Source: Margaritifera margaritifera (taxonomy: Eukaryota > Mollusca > Bivalvia > Unionida > Margaritiferidae). Taken from it: a DNA stretch of 64,000 nucleotides. Under the pieces are notes generated by a model. That model was not told where the DNA came from, did no database searches, and saw only the letters and a list, made by a program, of their open reading frames with translations. The stretch spans positions 1 through 64,000 of the forward strand of contig JAQPZY010000295.1 in NCBI GenBank assembly GCA_029931535.1, given 5' to 3'. This document shows, piece by piece, positions 34,302 through 45,345 of this stretch. Made by a program: the position numbers and the translations under genes. Within the stretch, counting starts at the first letter, position 1. The number at the start of each line of letters is the position of its first letter.

Positions 34302-35020
34302 CTATCAAATAAATAAAAAGGAAAACTAAAGAAAATATAGTTATTCTTATGATTTTGATCAAACAGAAGATCTATGAATTTGTTTAAAATAAATTTATTG
34401 AGCTTACTGCAGTAATCATGAATACATGTATCATTATTAACTATGCCATTTAATTATAAATTAGCTATTTTTCATCAGTAAGTAGGTTTGACAGTATATT
34501 AACTGGGCTGAAGCAGGATTACAAAGAATAATGCACCTTTGAAGGCCTTGATTACCTCAATATTGTATACTGCCACAGTATGTCATACTGTAGTGCCACT
34601 AGCATTTTGGGGTCGTTGGGTTGTCAGTGAGGGTGTCCTAGTGACTCTGGCCTTGATCATTTGATCCCAAAATCAAGAATTTGTTTTATATGACCAAGGT
34701 TAATCAATATGTAAAGTTGAGAAAAGCAGGGTTCAAAGTCAGTAGCATGCATGTAGCAAATGTATTTTAAAAGTTCTGCAGACTATATTTGCTACCAAGA
34801 ATGTTAAAAAGACACAACTCCCAGTGCCACAAGGTTTTAATGTTATTGATCAGAAAAGAACCTTTTCCACGCTTTTCTTCTGACAATGATAAAAGCTGAA
34901 ATTGCCACTGCTTACATGAAAATGAAAGCTGACTTATGTTTTTGATAATTCTTAGAATTTAAAAAAAAAAAACTTTCACAAATTATTCTGATGAAATTGA
35001 GCAAGTACTAATAAAAATAG
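34302..35020. other. Probable intron or intergenic DNA
   Basis: Upstream of the KH exon on the minus strand. No neighbouring exon is visible before the DIRS fragment at 35,025. Confidence 0.4.
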
Positions 35021-35024
35021 TATA

Positions 35025-36365
35025 AAATTCTCCACTTAGCATCGTACATCTTAAAAGCTGATTTCCTTCTAGCCTGAGCGATGCATTTGGCAACCTTGCT
35101 CTAGTCTGGCACTGGAGAGACACAAAGAGGGAGCTTGTTATTCAGCCACGTTGCGAACAATTCTGTCATTTGCCTTCTCCACAGATGACATATTGTCTCT
35201 ACTACCAACTGGTATTGAGACCATTCCATGAGGACTGCTCACCTTTGTCTGGACAAGCTGTCCACCAGAATATTCCTCTTGCCTGCAATATGGCAGACAC
35301 TGAGTGTGATCTCCTCTACAGCTGTCCAATGAAGGAGGTTCCTGACTTCCAAGCAGAGAGAAAGGGCATGAGTGCCTCTTGATGTCTGAGGTATGCTATG
35401 ATTGATGTGTTGCCCATAGTGACCAAGATGCAGAAACATCTTATGCAGTTCATGCACCCTTGAAGTGCTAGAAAAAACAGCCCATATTTCTAGATTGTTT
35501 ATATGAAGGGCAGATTCTTTCCAAGACCACAGGCCCAGCATGACTACTCCCTCTAGGTGAGCCCAAAGCCTGAATCTACAGCATCGATGTAAATGGAGTC
35601 AGGTTCCAGAGCATGAATCAAGTTTCAGGTCAGAGACCTGTCCTGCTTTTCAATAACTCAGATGGTGATGAATCCTGGATCCTATGGGGAACCAAGTAGA
35701 CAGGGTTCCTTGTGAGGTGTCTAGTTCGCTAGAAGCAAGTACTGGAGACGCCACATATCAGGCCTTCCTAGGTGTATTAATTCTGTTGCCGCATTACGAA
35801 TCATCAGGAGAGTGAGGTAGCGATGAGCAGAAAATTAAGTCTTTTCATCCACTCTTTGTATGAGACCAATAATTTGTGAGACTCTATCAGGAGGAGCATG
35901 AACTGTTCCTTAATGGGTGAGAAAAATCATCCCAATCTAAATGAAATTCTGAGAAGGGATCAGATGTAACTTTTCCTGGTTGGGGATTAGGCCTTGATGA
36001 GTCACCATCTCCCAACAGTGAGACATCTTTCCGAAGGACACATGTGAGAACATTGTGCATCAATGAGTCATTGAAGTTCTGGAGGATAGGAACCCCAAAG
36101 GACCCTAAACGAGTAGCTATCACAAGCACAGCCCTGGCGAAGGCTCCAGGAGCAGAAGCTAGTTTAAGGCCAAAAAGAAGAGCTCGAAAGTGGAAGACTT
36201 CCTGTCCCAGACAAAATCTCAGGAATATCCTGTGGGTTTGGAAGATGGAGATTGATAACATTCCTGACAGAGGCCGTTTTCTCCATCCTGAATGACCCTT
36301 CCAAAAGGAATTTGTTCAAGAGGAAAGATCAATGATAAGTCAAAACTTCCTCCTCTCTTTCAAAC
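35025..36365 (-). mobile_element. DIRS fragment, copy 3 (inactive)
   Basis: Minus-strand homology: start of the recombinase N-terminal region (35,025-35,100), a shortened connecting region, RNase H (KRNILVDSLSRQR near 35,245 and NNLEIWAVFSS near 35,480), and RT at 35,887-36,261 with FQTHRIFLRFCLGQEVF, RALLFGLKLASAPGAFAR and the catalytic box altered to ILQNFNDSLMHN. The YFDD Asp is lost. It ends in the RT finger region at about 36,365. More diverged than copies 1, 4 and 5. Confidence 0.85.
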
Positions 36366-36404
36366 TAAGCAAATCTGGGAATAAAAATGAAGTTTGTATT
36401 TATT

Positions 36405-36640
36405 TATTTTTTATTTTTTTTTTTTTTGGGGGGGGGAAACCTATTTTTAATTATGTAATACTTACCTGCTACTATTGCAATGTTTTCCTTTTCCAGGACT
36501 CTAAGTCCCCAGTCCAAACTAAATATTCCCTCTTCCAACAGTAATTGGAGACCAAGAATTAAAAAGAATATGATCCCAGTTTGATTCCTTAGCCATAGCC
36601 AACACATGGAATATCTTCCTTTTTTGACTTGGATGGAGAC
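36405..36640. repeat. Terminal repeat of a second DIRS subfamily (solo)
   Basis: T14 then G9 then AAACCTATTTTTAATTATG, followed by TAATACTTACCTGC, the same outer motif as the left end of copy 1, then a different inner part: GGACTCTAAGTCCCCAGTCC, TAATTGGAGACCAAGAAT, ATAGCCAACACATGGAATA. The inner part is found inverted at 47,215-47,395, so it belongs to another DIRS subfamily with its own terminal repeat. Confidence 0.7.
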
Positions 36641-36844
36641 TACAGGACATCCAAGTAGTGTGGGAGGAGGGAATCACTGAAACAGTAGCAAGTACACTAC
36701 ACGCATCATGTAAACATGTCCATGACAGGTATCAATTTCATCCCTTTACCTCTACACACAAAACAGTGGGTACATTTCTAAGACTTGTTGTATTTATCAG
36801 TGACCTACCTTGGGATACATGTAGATGAACATGCATAACATAGA

Positions 36845-38032
36845 AACATGAGTTCCTTGAGAGGACTGATGCTCAAGTGGCCAAAAAGAATTTCCAGGAA
36901 TTCAAGATGAGACCATTTCTTCCTTTAAACTGTGGAGTGTTGAAACCATCTTTGATATTCTTCAGCGATAACAAGATTTTCAAATTACCTGCTGTGGTGG
37001 GTATAATGATGTCAACTTGGCACCATTTTCATTTAGGACCAATAAGGCATCATAAGAAGTCTTCTGGTGGAAACCCCATGCTGATATGATTTCCTGTTGT
37101 GGAGGAGCAGTGATAACAAGATTTTCAAGATGGATACCATGGTAGCCATATTCAATATCAGATTGGCACCTTTTCTATTTATTGCCAACTAGGCATCATA
37201 AGAAGTCTCTGGGTAAAAGCCCAATGTAAATATGACCAGCCATCTAGCAGAAGTAGTGATAACAAGATTTTCAAGATGGCCTTTACGGTGGTCATATTAG
37301 AAGTCAGATCATCACCATTTTCATTTATAACCAACATATGGAGTCTTTTAGTGCAAACCCCATGCTGATATTACCATTCATTCAGGAGAAACAGTGATAG
37401 CAAGATTTTCAAGATGGCCACTGTGGCAGGCATATTGAATGTCTCAAAGGCACAATTAGGACCAACCAGACATCATAAGAAATTTTTAGTAAAACCCTAA
37501 TGTTATTACAACCATCCGTTCAGGTGGGGTAGCAATAACAATATACTGTCCATCAGATCAGCACCATTTTCATTTAGGACCAACTAGACATCATAAGAAG
37601 TCTTCTGGTCAAAACCCCATGTCAATAGGACTTTATGTTCAAAAGGAGTAGTGATAATAAGATTTTCAAGACAGCCACTGCAGTGGCCATATTGGACATC
37701 AGATCAGCTCCATTTTTATTTTGGACCAACTAGACATCATAAAAAGTCTTTTAGTAAAAAATCTCATATTGATATGACCATCCATTCAGAAGGAGTAGCA
37801 ATAACAAGATTTTCAAGATGGCCACTGTGGCAGCCATATTGGATGTCCAAGCAGCAGGATTTTCATTTAGGACCAACTAGACCATGGGATGAATGTGTGT
37901 GTAAAGTTTCATGGCAATACTCCAAGAAGTTTAGGAGGAGTAGTGATAACAAACATGTGCTAACGGACAGACGGATAAAAGACAACAGGCCATCCCATAA
38001 GCTCTTCCAGTTCATGACCAGTAGAGCTAACA
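36845..38032. repeat. Pearl-like repeat, complete: head, tandem core, tail
   Basis: Head at about 36,848 (GAGTTCCTTGAGAGGACTGA, GAATTTCCAGGAATTCAAG). Core units start near 36,967, 37,109, 37,257, 37,395, about 37,536, 37,657 and 37,801 (period about 145 bp), each with ACAAGATTTTCAAGATGG, CATATTGGATGTCAG, CATTTTCATTTAGGACCAAC and GTGAAAACCCCATG. The tail follows, with TTTCATGGCAATACTCC, ACGGACAGACGGATAAAAG, TTCATGACCAGTAGAG and CTAA. No coding capacity. Structure matches pearl / Helentron-associated non-autonomous elements. Confidence 0.85.
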
Positions 38033-38692
38033 ATTATGAGGTTTTCAATTTCTTGAATATCCTCCAATCCCTGTCCATGACAAAGCGTACATCAGAAAAA
38101 CTGCCTAGATACAACATATATCCCTGTTGATCGATTACATGTACATGTACCTGTTAGCATATACACATGCAGAAATGTACATACTGTTCTGCATCAAGCA
38201 GCGATTTCAATGTTCTTTCTTAATAAATGACATTTCATAAAAGTGCTTATTGTACTGCTTATTAATTAGTCATAGTTTTCCTTTAATTTCCAAACTATTT
38301 CCAAAACTCTCTTTAAACAAATTATTAAAAGCAGAATACAAAATAAAACACAAAAAGACCCATCTTATCACAAATGCGTAAGATGTTCATGTAAAATAGT
38401 TACCATTTATTGCATTTGCCCTTTCAATAAGATTTGCAACAAGTTTATAACAAGAAAACATCTTAATTAAATTTATCAAACTGAACAAATGTCAAAAATA
38501 TGTGCAGCAATAATAATTTTTGAAAATGAAGATAAACTTCATGACTAATAATTACGACCAATAGTGACTACAAATGAATGCCATACTATTTACAGCATAC
38601 ATGCACAATGAAGTACAAGGGATATAATGGCATGTGTCATAGTCCTTTCTCAAGTTTATTCAGAAAGATTAACATGGCATCATATAATGAAA
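38033..38692. other. AT-rich spacer, nothing recognised
   Basis: Lies between two pearl-like elements. No open frame or repeat is supported. Confidence 0.4.
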
Positions 38693-40243
38693 CAAGAGTC
38701 CCTCGATGGGACTGATGCTCCACTGGGCAAAAAGAATTTCCAGGAATTCAAGATAAGACCATTCTTCCTATTAACTGTTGAGTGTTGAAACCATCTCTGA
38801 TATTCTTCAGCGATAATAAGATTTTCAAATTAGCTGCTGTGGTGCACATACTGGAGATCAGATTGGCATCATTTTCATATTGGACAAAGCAGACATTATC
38901 AGAAGTCTTATGGTGAAAATCCCATGTCATAATGATCGTCCATTCAGGGGGAGTAGTGACAACAAGATCTGTAAGACAGTCATTGTAGCAGCCATATTGG
39001 ATGTATGACTGGCACCATTTTCATTTAGGACCAACAAGGTATTATAAGAAGTCTATTGGTGAAAACCCCATACTGATATAGCCATCCATTTGGAGAGGAG
39101 TAGAGATAACAATATTTTCAAGATATGACTTTCCATTCAGGAGGAGTACCAATAACAAGATTTTGAAGATGGCTGTTGTGCTGGTTATACTGGATGTCAG
39201 ATCAGCACAATTTTCATATAAGACCAACTCGACATCACAAAAGTCTTTTGGCGAAAACCCCACATCAATATGACTTTCTGTTCAACTAAAAGCTTTAGAT
39301 TTTTAAGATGGCTTCTATGTTGGCTGTCAGATCAGCACTATATTTATTTAGGACCAACTAGACATAATAAGAAGTCTTTTAGTGAAAACCCAATGCTGAT
39401 ATGAACATCCATGTAGGAGGAGTAGCAATAACAAGATTTTGAAGATGACCACTGTGGTGACCATATTGGATGTCAGATCAGTACCATTTTCATATAGGAT
39501 CAACTAGACATTGTAAGAAGTATTTTAGTGAAAACACCATGTTGATATGACCATACACTCAGGTGAAGTACATGTAGTGATAGGAAGATTATCAAAATGG
39601 CTACCATGGCTGCCATATTGGATGTCATATCAGCAAGATTTTCATTTAGGACCAACTAGACACCACAAGAGGATTTTTACTGAAAAGCCCATGTTGATAT
39701 GACCATCTATGTCGGAGTAGCAATAATAAGATTTTCAAGATGGCCACTGTGGCAGCCATATTGGACATCAGATCAGCATCATTTTTATTTAGGACCAACC
39801 AGACATCACAAGAAGTCTTTTAGTGAAAACTCCATGTTGATATGACCATCCATTCAGGAGGTGTAGCAATAGCAAAATGTTCAATATGGCTGCCATACTG
39901 GATGTCAGATCAGCACTATGTTCATTTAAGTCCAATTAGACATGATAAGAAGTCTTTTAGTGAAAACCCCGTGCTAATATTACCATCCATTCAGAAGGAG
40001 TAACAATAACAAGATTTTCAAGATGACCATTGTGGCGACCATATTGGATGTCCGAGCAGCACCATTTTCATTTAGGACCAACCAGACCATGAGATGAATG
40101 TGTGTGTACAGTTTCATTGGAATCCTCCAAGTAAATTACGAGGAGTAGCAATAACAAACTTGTGCTAATGGATGGACCGATGGACGATGGACAACAGACC
40201 ATCCTATAAGCTCTTCTGGTCCATGACCAGTAGAGCTAATAAT
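38693..40243. repeat. Pearl-like repeat, complete, about nine core units
   Basis: Head ACAAGAGTCCCTCGATGGGA with the AGTCCC/GGGACT hairpin, GAATTTCCAGGAATTCAAG, then cores near 38,811, 38,957, 39,102, 39,153, 39,429, 39,576, 39,724, 39,870 and 40,010, and the tail TTTCATTGGAATCCTCC, GATGGACCGATGGACGATGG, CTGGTCCATGACCAG, TAGAGCTAA ending at about 40,242. Some units are shortened. Confidence 0.85.
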
Positions 40244-41680
40244 ATAACCAAAAAAAAACAAACATGCAAGCTATGCTAGATAATGTTCTTCTGTAGCTTT
40301 ATATGTAGGCTTAGAAAATTACATTGATTTTTTTAGAGTATGAACATTTTTAGATTCACAGAATTCATCTACACTGTGTTATTCTATCAGTGGCTGTTCA
40401 TGTCATAAATGAAGTGAATTTCTTGAAAAAGGTTACTTTGCTCGTCACATTTTTCGTGAATCTATCAAGTACCAGCTGTGGAGTACCATTTTTGGTTGAA
40501 GTCAGCCACTACGCTTATTAACAATGATTAGTCAGGAAGGCGTCAATCTTTACAATGTTATTTTTAGCACTGATGTTTCAAAAGAAACATTAACTTCTGA
40601 ATGAAAATGTTTTCTGTTGTCACAAAAACAAATATTATAAAACTAAGATAGTTGTTTGTGAAAAACTAATTATGGACTTGTAATATGGACTGAGAAACGC
40701 AATGAGGTTAAGATATGATACTTTAACGTAAAATTTGCTTCTAGTGGTATAAAAGGTAAACCATATAAAAACTGTATTTTCCCCATTAATCTTTCGAAGC
40801 AGTGCATAGAATATAAGTCTATTACAGCAGCACATAGCTATGCCATGTTTAACAAAAGCTCTACTTCACTACAGGGTTTCTGTTCCTAAAAAATCATATT
40901 TCTTCGTAATAGAATGTATAACTCTCAACTGATGCAACCCATAGATTTTTTAAATTTCTAACTCAGAAACAGTCAATGATCATGAGAGAGTATGGATTCT
41001 TTAAATGTGCTGCGATCATCTTCATTTTTCGGAATTCATCTACTGACAAAATGTTGAAATTAAATTTTGATACCACTCTTTATTCAGAATAAATAAATAA
41101 GTAAATTGTGGCTTAGCAATTCATTTTGTATTTAAAAAGAATTTATGTAATTAATTAGGTTATTAACCAGCTATTATTGTGTTTTTCTTATTTTCTTATT
41201 ATTTCTAGTTTGGTTCTATAGTCCAATTTGGTCACAATTTACATATACGAACTAAAAGCTTCAGAAATTTAATAGGTTTAAAGTCGAATGTGCCAGCATT
41301 GCTGCAATAATCAAACTGAACACAGTGACAATATTCATGATGGCCACAGAATTAATATGAAACGTTCACAATAAACAGCAAATAATTGGGATTTACAATC
41401 TTTGAAGCCAAAACCTCGTCCACATCCAGTTTGGAGTAGATAAAGAAGTTCTACTGCAATATGGAAACAAACTTTTTTTTTTCATCAGCACTTACTAACT
41501 GTCCCCACCCATTTTTTCTATGCTGTGTACATTTATATCTTCAGGCATTCAACCTTGGGTTATTATTGCTTTTAATTCAACATTGGTGTCTACAGTTTGT
41601 TCATGTGACTTTAAACTTAGTTTTGGTTCCCAAAGAATCAATGCTGTTTGGGCAATTATGGACACCCTTATGGAAATAAC
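40244..41680. other. No gene supported
   Basis: AT-rich unique DNA. The plus-strand frames at 41.46-41.71 kb are hydrophobic and low in complexity and have no splice or domain support. Confidence 0.4.
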
Positions 41681-41905
41681 TTATTCTGACTTATACGTGA
41701 TATATGCTTGACTTATACGGGACTTATAGGTCACTTATAAGTTACTTATACTTTGCATATTTAATGAAGTAAGTGAAATGTTAGTCTGTATAAGTACAGT
41801 ATAAGTGAAAACAATATTGATCCCTCCTTTGCCTTCATTTCACTTATAAGTGACTTATAAGTCATTTATTGGTGGTATAAGCCTTTATCAGTTGAGAATA
41901 AGTGA
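41681..41905. repeat. CTTATAAG palindrome array
   Basis: Repeated CACTTATAAGTGACTTATAA-type words with variants (ACTTATACGGGACTTATAGG). The same words occur in the host repeat at 19.29-19.58 kb and, fewer, at 43.18-43.30 kb. Each word is a short palindrome. Confidence 0.7.
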
Positions 41906-42209
41906 ACTGTAAAGTTCATGGACATTGTGATTTTCTGACTAACAGTTTACTGCAAAATATAGTCTCAAGTCCAAGGTTTACTGCAAAATACAATCCAAGT
42001 TCAACAAAGGTGCTACTATGAATTTTTTTCCCAAAACTCATAACTTCCCACCAGATTTATCAATTTCAGTGAGTTGTATCAACAACAACAACAACACACA
42101 CAGAATTTCATCATGTTTGACTTAAAATATTTTAAGATTTTAAAAAAGATAAACATTGAAATAAAACTTTAAACTTTGATGGATCTTATGTATCAAAGCT
42201 AGAATAAAG

Positions 42210-42212
<3 letters not shown>

Positions 42213-42239
<27 letters not shown>
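42213..42239. repeat. (TG)n microsatellite
   Basis: About 13 TG units just before the duplicated host segment copy B. Confidence 0.95.
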
Positions 42240-42243
<4 letters not shown>

Positions 42244-42249
42244 TGTAGA

Positions 42250-43325
42250 GGATTTGAGTGAGCATATACAACACACACCTTGTAAACAAGGTCTTTTCAG
42301 CATTGAATAATAAATTATTTTCTATAACTTCATTTACAACAATATTATTTGGTGCCAAATATTCAACTGTGTATATTCTGATGAATTAATAGAAAATAAT
42401 GAATTGTTGGACCCTGAAAAATTATTTGACACTGAAAAGATGTTTCAACAGCAAAAATCCGGATACCGAAAGATTTCCGTAACAAATGTTATCATATTTT
42501 AGACTTGGCCATGCTTCCGTTTCCAGAATTTAAATCATGGTCATCTGTATCAATGGAATTATGTTATGCCAACTTGTTCCCTATGGCAGTTTTGTTTTGT
42601 TTGCTTTTTGTGCTTTCCAGCATCATACGGTATATACAAATATCCTTGGGTTCAAATGCTGACAATTGAATATGGGACAGCCTTCATTTACCAGCTGAAG
42701 TAGAATGGCCATCAAATTCTGAAAGAAAACTTCATTGCTGGTGCTTTTGAATTTGGTTGTAGCCTGTGTGGGAGCCTACTTGATGATGATGGATTCTGCC
42801 CGAAATGTATGTTTGAAATAAAAATTGTACTTATTACTTGGGCAATAAATTATCTTTATGGTTATCACTTATTTGTATTTCTTTCAGCTAACAATTTGAT
42901 ACTGAACAAGCTGTTTCAAATGTGGTGGCTCAAAGCAGCAGGCTAATGTGTTGGAAATCATTTCACAAGTTGTCATTTAAAGGGAAATGTATGAGATTTT
43001 TATAAGGTCAGAACTTATAGGTAGCCATTTACATGTATACATTCTATAAAACTGATGACTTTACATATATAAGGAGTTAAGGACACAATTTCCTGTCGGG
43101 TTGGGGATGGGAGCGGCGGAGGGAAGGGCTTTTTGCAAGCACAAATTCAATGAATTTGGCTGGAATTCACTTTTATCTCATGTATAAGTGTAGTAAGTGA
43201 ATGACTTACTAATGTCTAATTTGCATATGAAATGCCTAATTTTCATATAATATCCTAATCCTTCACTTATAAGCCCTTTATAAGTAATGAATACAACTAA
43301 CTTATGGTTTTTCCATAAGGGCATA
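42250..43325. repeat. Duplicated host segment, copy B (uninterrupted)
   Basis: About 1.1 kb matching 11,836-12,560 and 19,089-19,610. At the point where copy A holds the DIRS element, copy B reads ATCATTTCACAAGTTGTCAT without interruption (about 42,958-42,977), giving the pre-insertion site. It also contains the zinc-ribbon-like block at 42,710-42,812. Part of the CTTATAAG array is missing. Ends in TTTTTCCATAAGGG beside a MITE. Confidence 0.85.
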
Positions 43326-43335
43326 ACCGCAGTAC

Positions 43336-43550
43336 CGTAGATACTCGCGTAAAAGCGGAGTCCAAATGCAAACAACATAGACCCTGATCTGCCATCGCAT
43401 AATGCACCGGCAGATCAGAGTCTATGTTGTTTGTTCTACTGATTGGTCCTTACAAACTGCATAGACCCAAATCTGCCAGTACATAATGTGCTGGCAGATC
43501 TGGGTCTATGCAGTTTGCAGTTGGTATTGTCTTATACGCGAGTATATATG
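43336..43550. mobile_element. TA-flanked MITE containing two near-perfect hairpins
   Basis: Terminal inverted repeats CCGTAGATACTCGCGTAAAA (43,336) and TTATACGCGAGTATATATGG (to 43,550), flanked by TA on both sides (43,333-43,334 and 43,551-43,552). Inside are two separate hairpins: 43,369-43,433, with arms CAAACAACATAGACCCTGAT / its complement, and 43,453-43,516, with 27-nt arms CAAACTGCATAGACCC... having one mismatch. TA duplication suggests a Tc1/mariner-like mobiliser. No coding capacity. Confidence 0.8.
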
Positions 43551-44166
43551 GTAATTGCTGCAAACAAACAGAAGTGGGGATAGGGGGCATGCGTGGGGAC
43601 TCTGGCCAGAGGGTGTGAAGGCTAGGCTGAATAGCAGAAATTGAAAGACCTCTCCGTCCAAGCATAGCTGGAGGTACTTCCTGTGAGGAGGAATGATAGA
43701 AATGTGAAGGTACACATCCTAAAGATCAATGAAGACCACTCAGTCAACAGGTCTTATGGCATTCCTGACTGAGGCTGTGGTCTCCATTTTGAAAGGTTCC
43801 TCCTGCAGAAACCTGTTTAGGAAGGAAAGGTTGATAATTAGACAAAACTTTCCCCTTTTCTTTTGTACCAGGAAAATCCGGAAGTAGAAGGCCAGAGATT
43901 GATTGTTGAACACCCTCTCAACTGCACCCTTCTAGAGAAGGGACATAACCTCTTCCTTCAATTGCACCAGATTCAACTGGTGGAAGAACATGGGGGACCT
44001 TATTAGAGGAGGAAGATCCCAAAACCAAAGCCAGTATCCTCCTATTATGAAAGAAAGGACCCAGCCATCATCCATGATGCTGGACCAAACCTCTGAAAAA
44101 AGGTTCAGCCTGGCACCTATGGGAACCAATGGAAGAGGAACACTCTGCAGGAGAGGGAGTGAGTCC

Positions 44167-44802
44167 CTAGGGCTGTCCACCCTTGTCCTTTGGAAAGGGG
44201 GAAGGACCTGCAAACTTCCTCCCTGGGCCTTTGTGGCATTCCCTTCTAGGACCCGACTGCTGAGGGGGAGCTCTAAAATGGGGTTGTTGCTTTGACTGGG
44301 GCTGCATGATTTTAAAGAACTTCGCTGATGGACCCTGTGGCCAGTCAGGAAGACTTTGCTTCTTGGCCAGTTTTGATGGGCCAGGAGCAGATGCAAGGAA
44401 CCTGTGTTGCTGGTCTCTCAAATCCAGAGAAGCCACAGAGGGAATGAGCCCTCCAAAGAGAATCTCTGCCTCCAGGGAAGCTGACCTCAGAAGGTTCTTA
44501 CTGTGCTCCAGTAAGACCTTGCATGTGTCCAGATCTAAGCCCCGTTGGAGATGGAAAAGCTCCGCTGCTAAATCCATGGACAAGGACAATGCATGCCTAG
44601 ATGTTTTTGCCACTGCTTCCAAGAAATCATGAAGGACAACTGGCGACAAAGATTTCTCAAAAAAAGGTTTCCAGCATTTCTTAGCCCTTCTGGGGTGCAT
44701 TGACAAAATAACATATCGCTGCATGATGGCCTCTTCCAACAACACGCCAGTGGTAGCGTACCTAAAGAGAAAAGGAGACACACACACCTCTTCTCTCTGC
44801 AT
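44167..44802 (-). pseudogene. DIRS copy 4 Gag C-terminal domain
   Basis: A 211-codon open frame covering the Gag C-terminal half, starting in YATTGVLLEEAIMQRYVILS and ending in a Pro/Arg/Lys-rich segment (PRRECHKGPGRKFAGPSPFP). DIRS Gag is a structural nucleic-acid-binding protein. The basic tail fits RNA binding. It serves here as the reference for the deletion in copy 1. The N-terminal half is separated by frameshifts and by missing sequence near 44,810-44,880. Confidence 0.7.
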
Positions 44803-45059
44803 GGAGGTTTGGAATCTCCTTCACTGGCTTCTGTACGCCGATTCCCAATCCCCAGCAGGATGAAATAGCAGTCTGGAGAGAGGGGGTCTCGACCCAATCC
44901 CTATCCCTGTACTGTAGGGGCTCCAATGACCAGTCACATGTCAATGACCAGTCAGGCGACTCAGATCTGTAGAAAGACCCTTTCCCAGATCTGACAGACT
45001 TGAATCGAAGCTCTGCCCTTACTGGGTGGATTGATTCTGTCAGTGACAATGGGCCCTGG

Positions 45060-45345
45060 GGACTGAAAGGATGCTGCTCCACCCTCAAGAGAGGGCTTGA
45101 TTCACCTTCTGCCCGCACAGAGCTGAGGGCGAGTAGAGGGTGTTGCTCCTCCCTCACAGGGGGCGTGACTCACTCTCTGCCCTTCTGGATGGAAGAGGGT
45201 GCAGCTCCTCCCTCACAGGAGGGCACAACTCACTCTCTACTCTTGTGGAAAAGAGAGGGTGCTGTTCCTCCCTCACGAGAGTGTGCAACTCACTCTCTGC
45301 TCTCATGGAATGGTGAGGGTGATGTTCCTTACTAACTCACAACTA
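45060..45345 (-). repeat. Coding minisatellite in DIRS Gag, 60-bp period (copy 4)
   Basis: Five units at 45,069, 45,139, 45,199, 45,259 and 45,319, marked by GGTG(C/T)(T/A)G(C/T)T and CTCCCTCACAGGAGGG. One more unit than in copy 1. Confidence 0.85.

Noticed and set aside
37651..38130. 159-codon plus-strand open frame in pearl-like repeats
   Set aside because: The frame crosses several repeat units whose sequences are not conserved as protein and contain stops in other members.
45000..45335. Plus-strand open frames across the DIRS 60-bp repeats
   Set aside because: They are shadows of the Gag minisatellite; a period divisible by three keeps all frames open.
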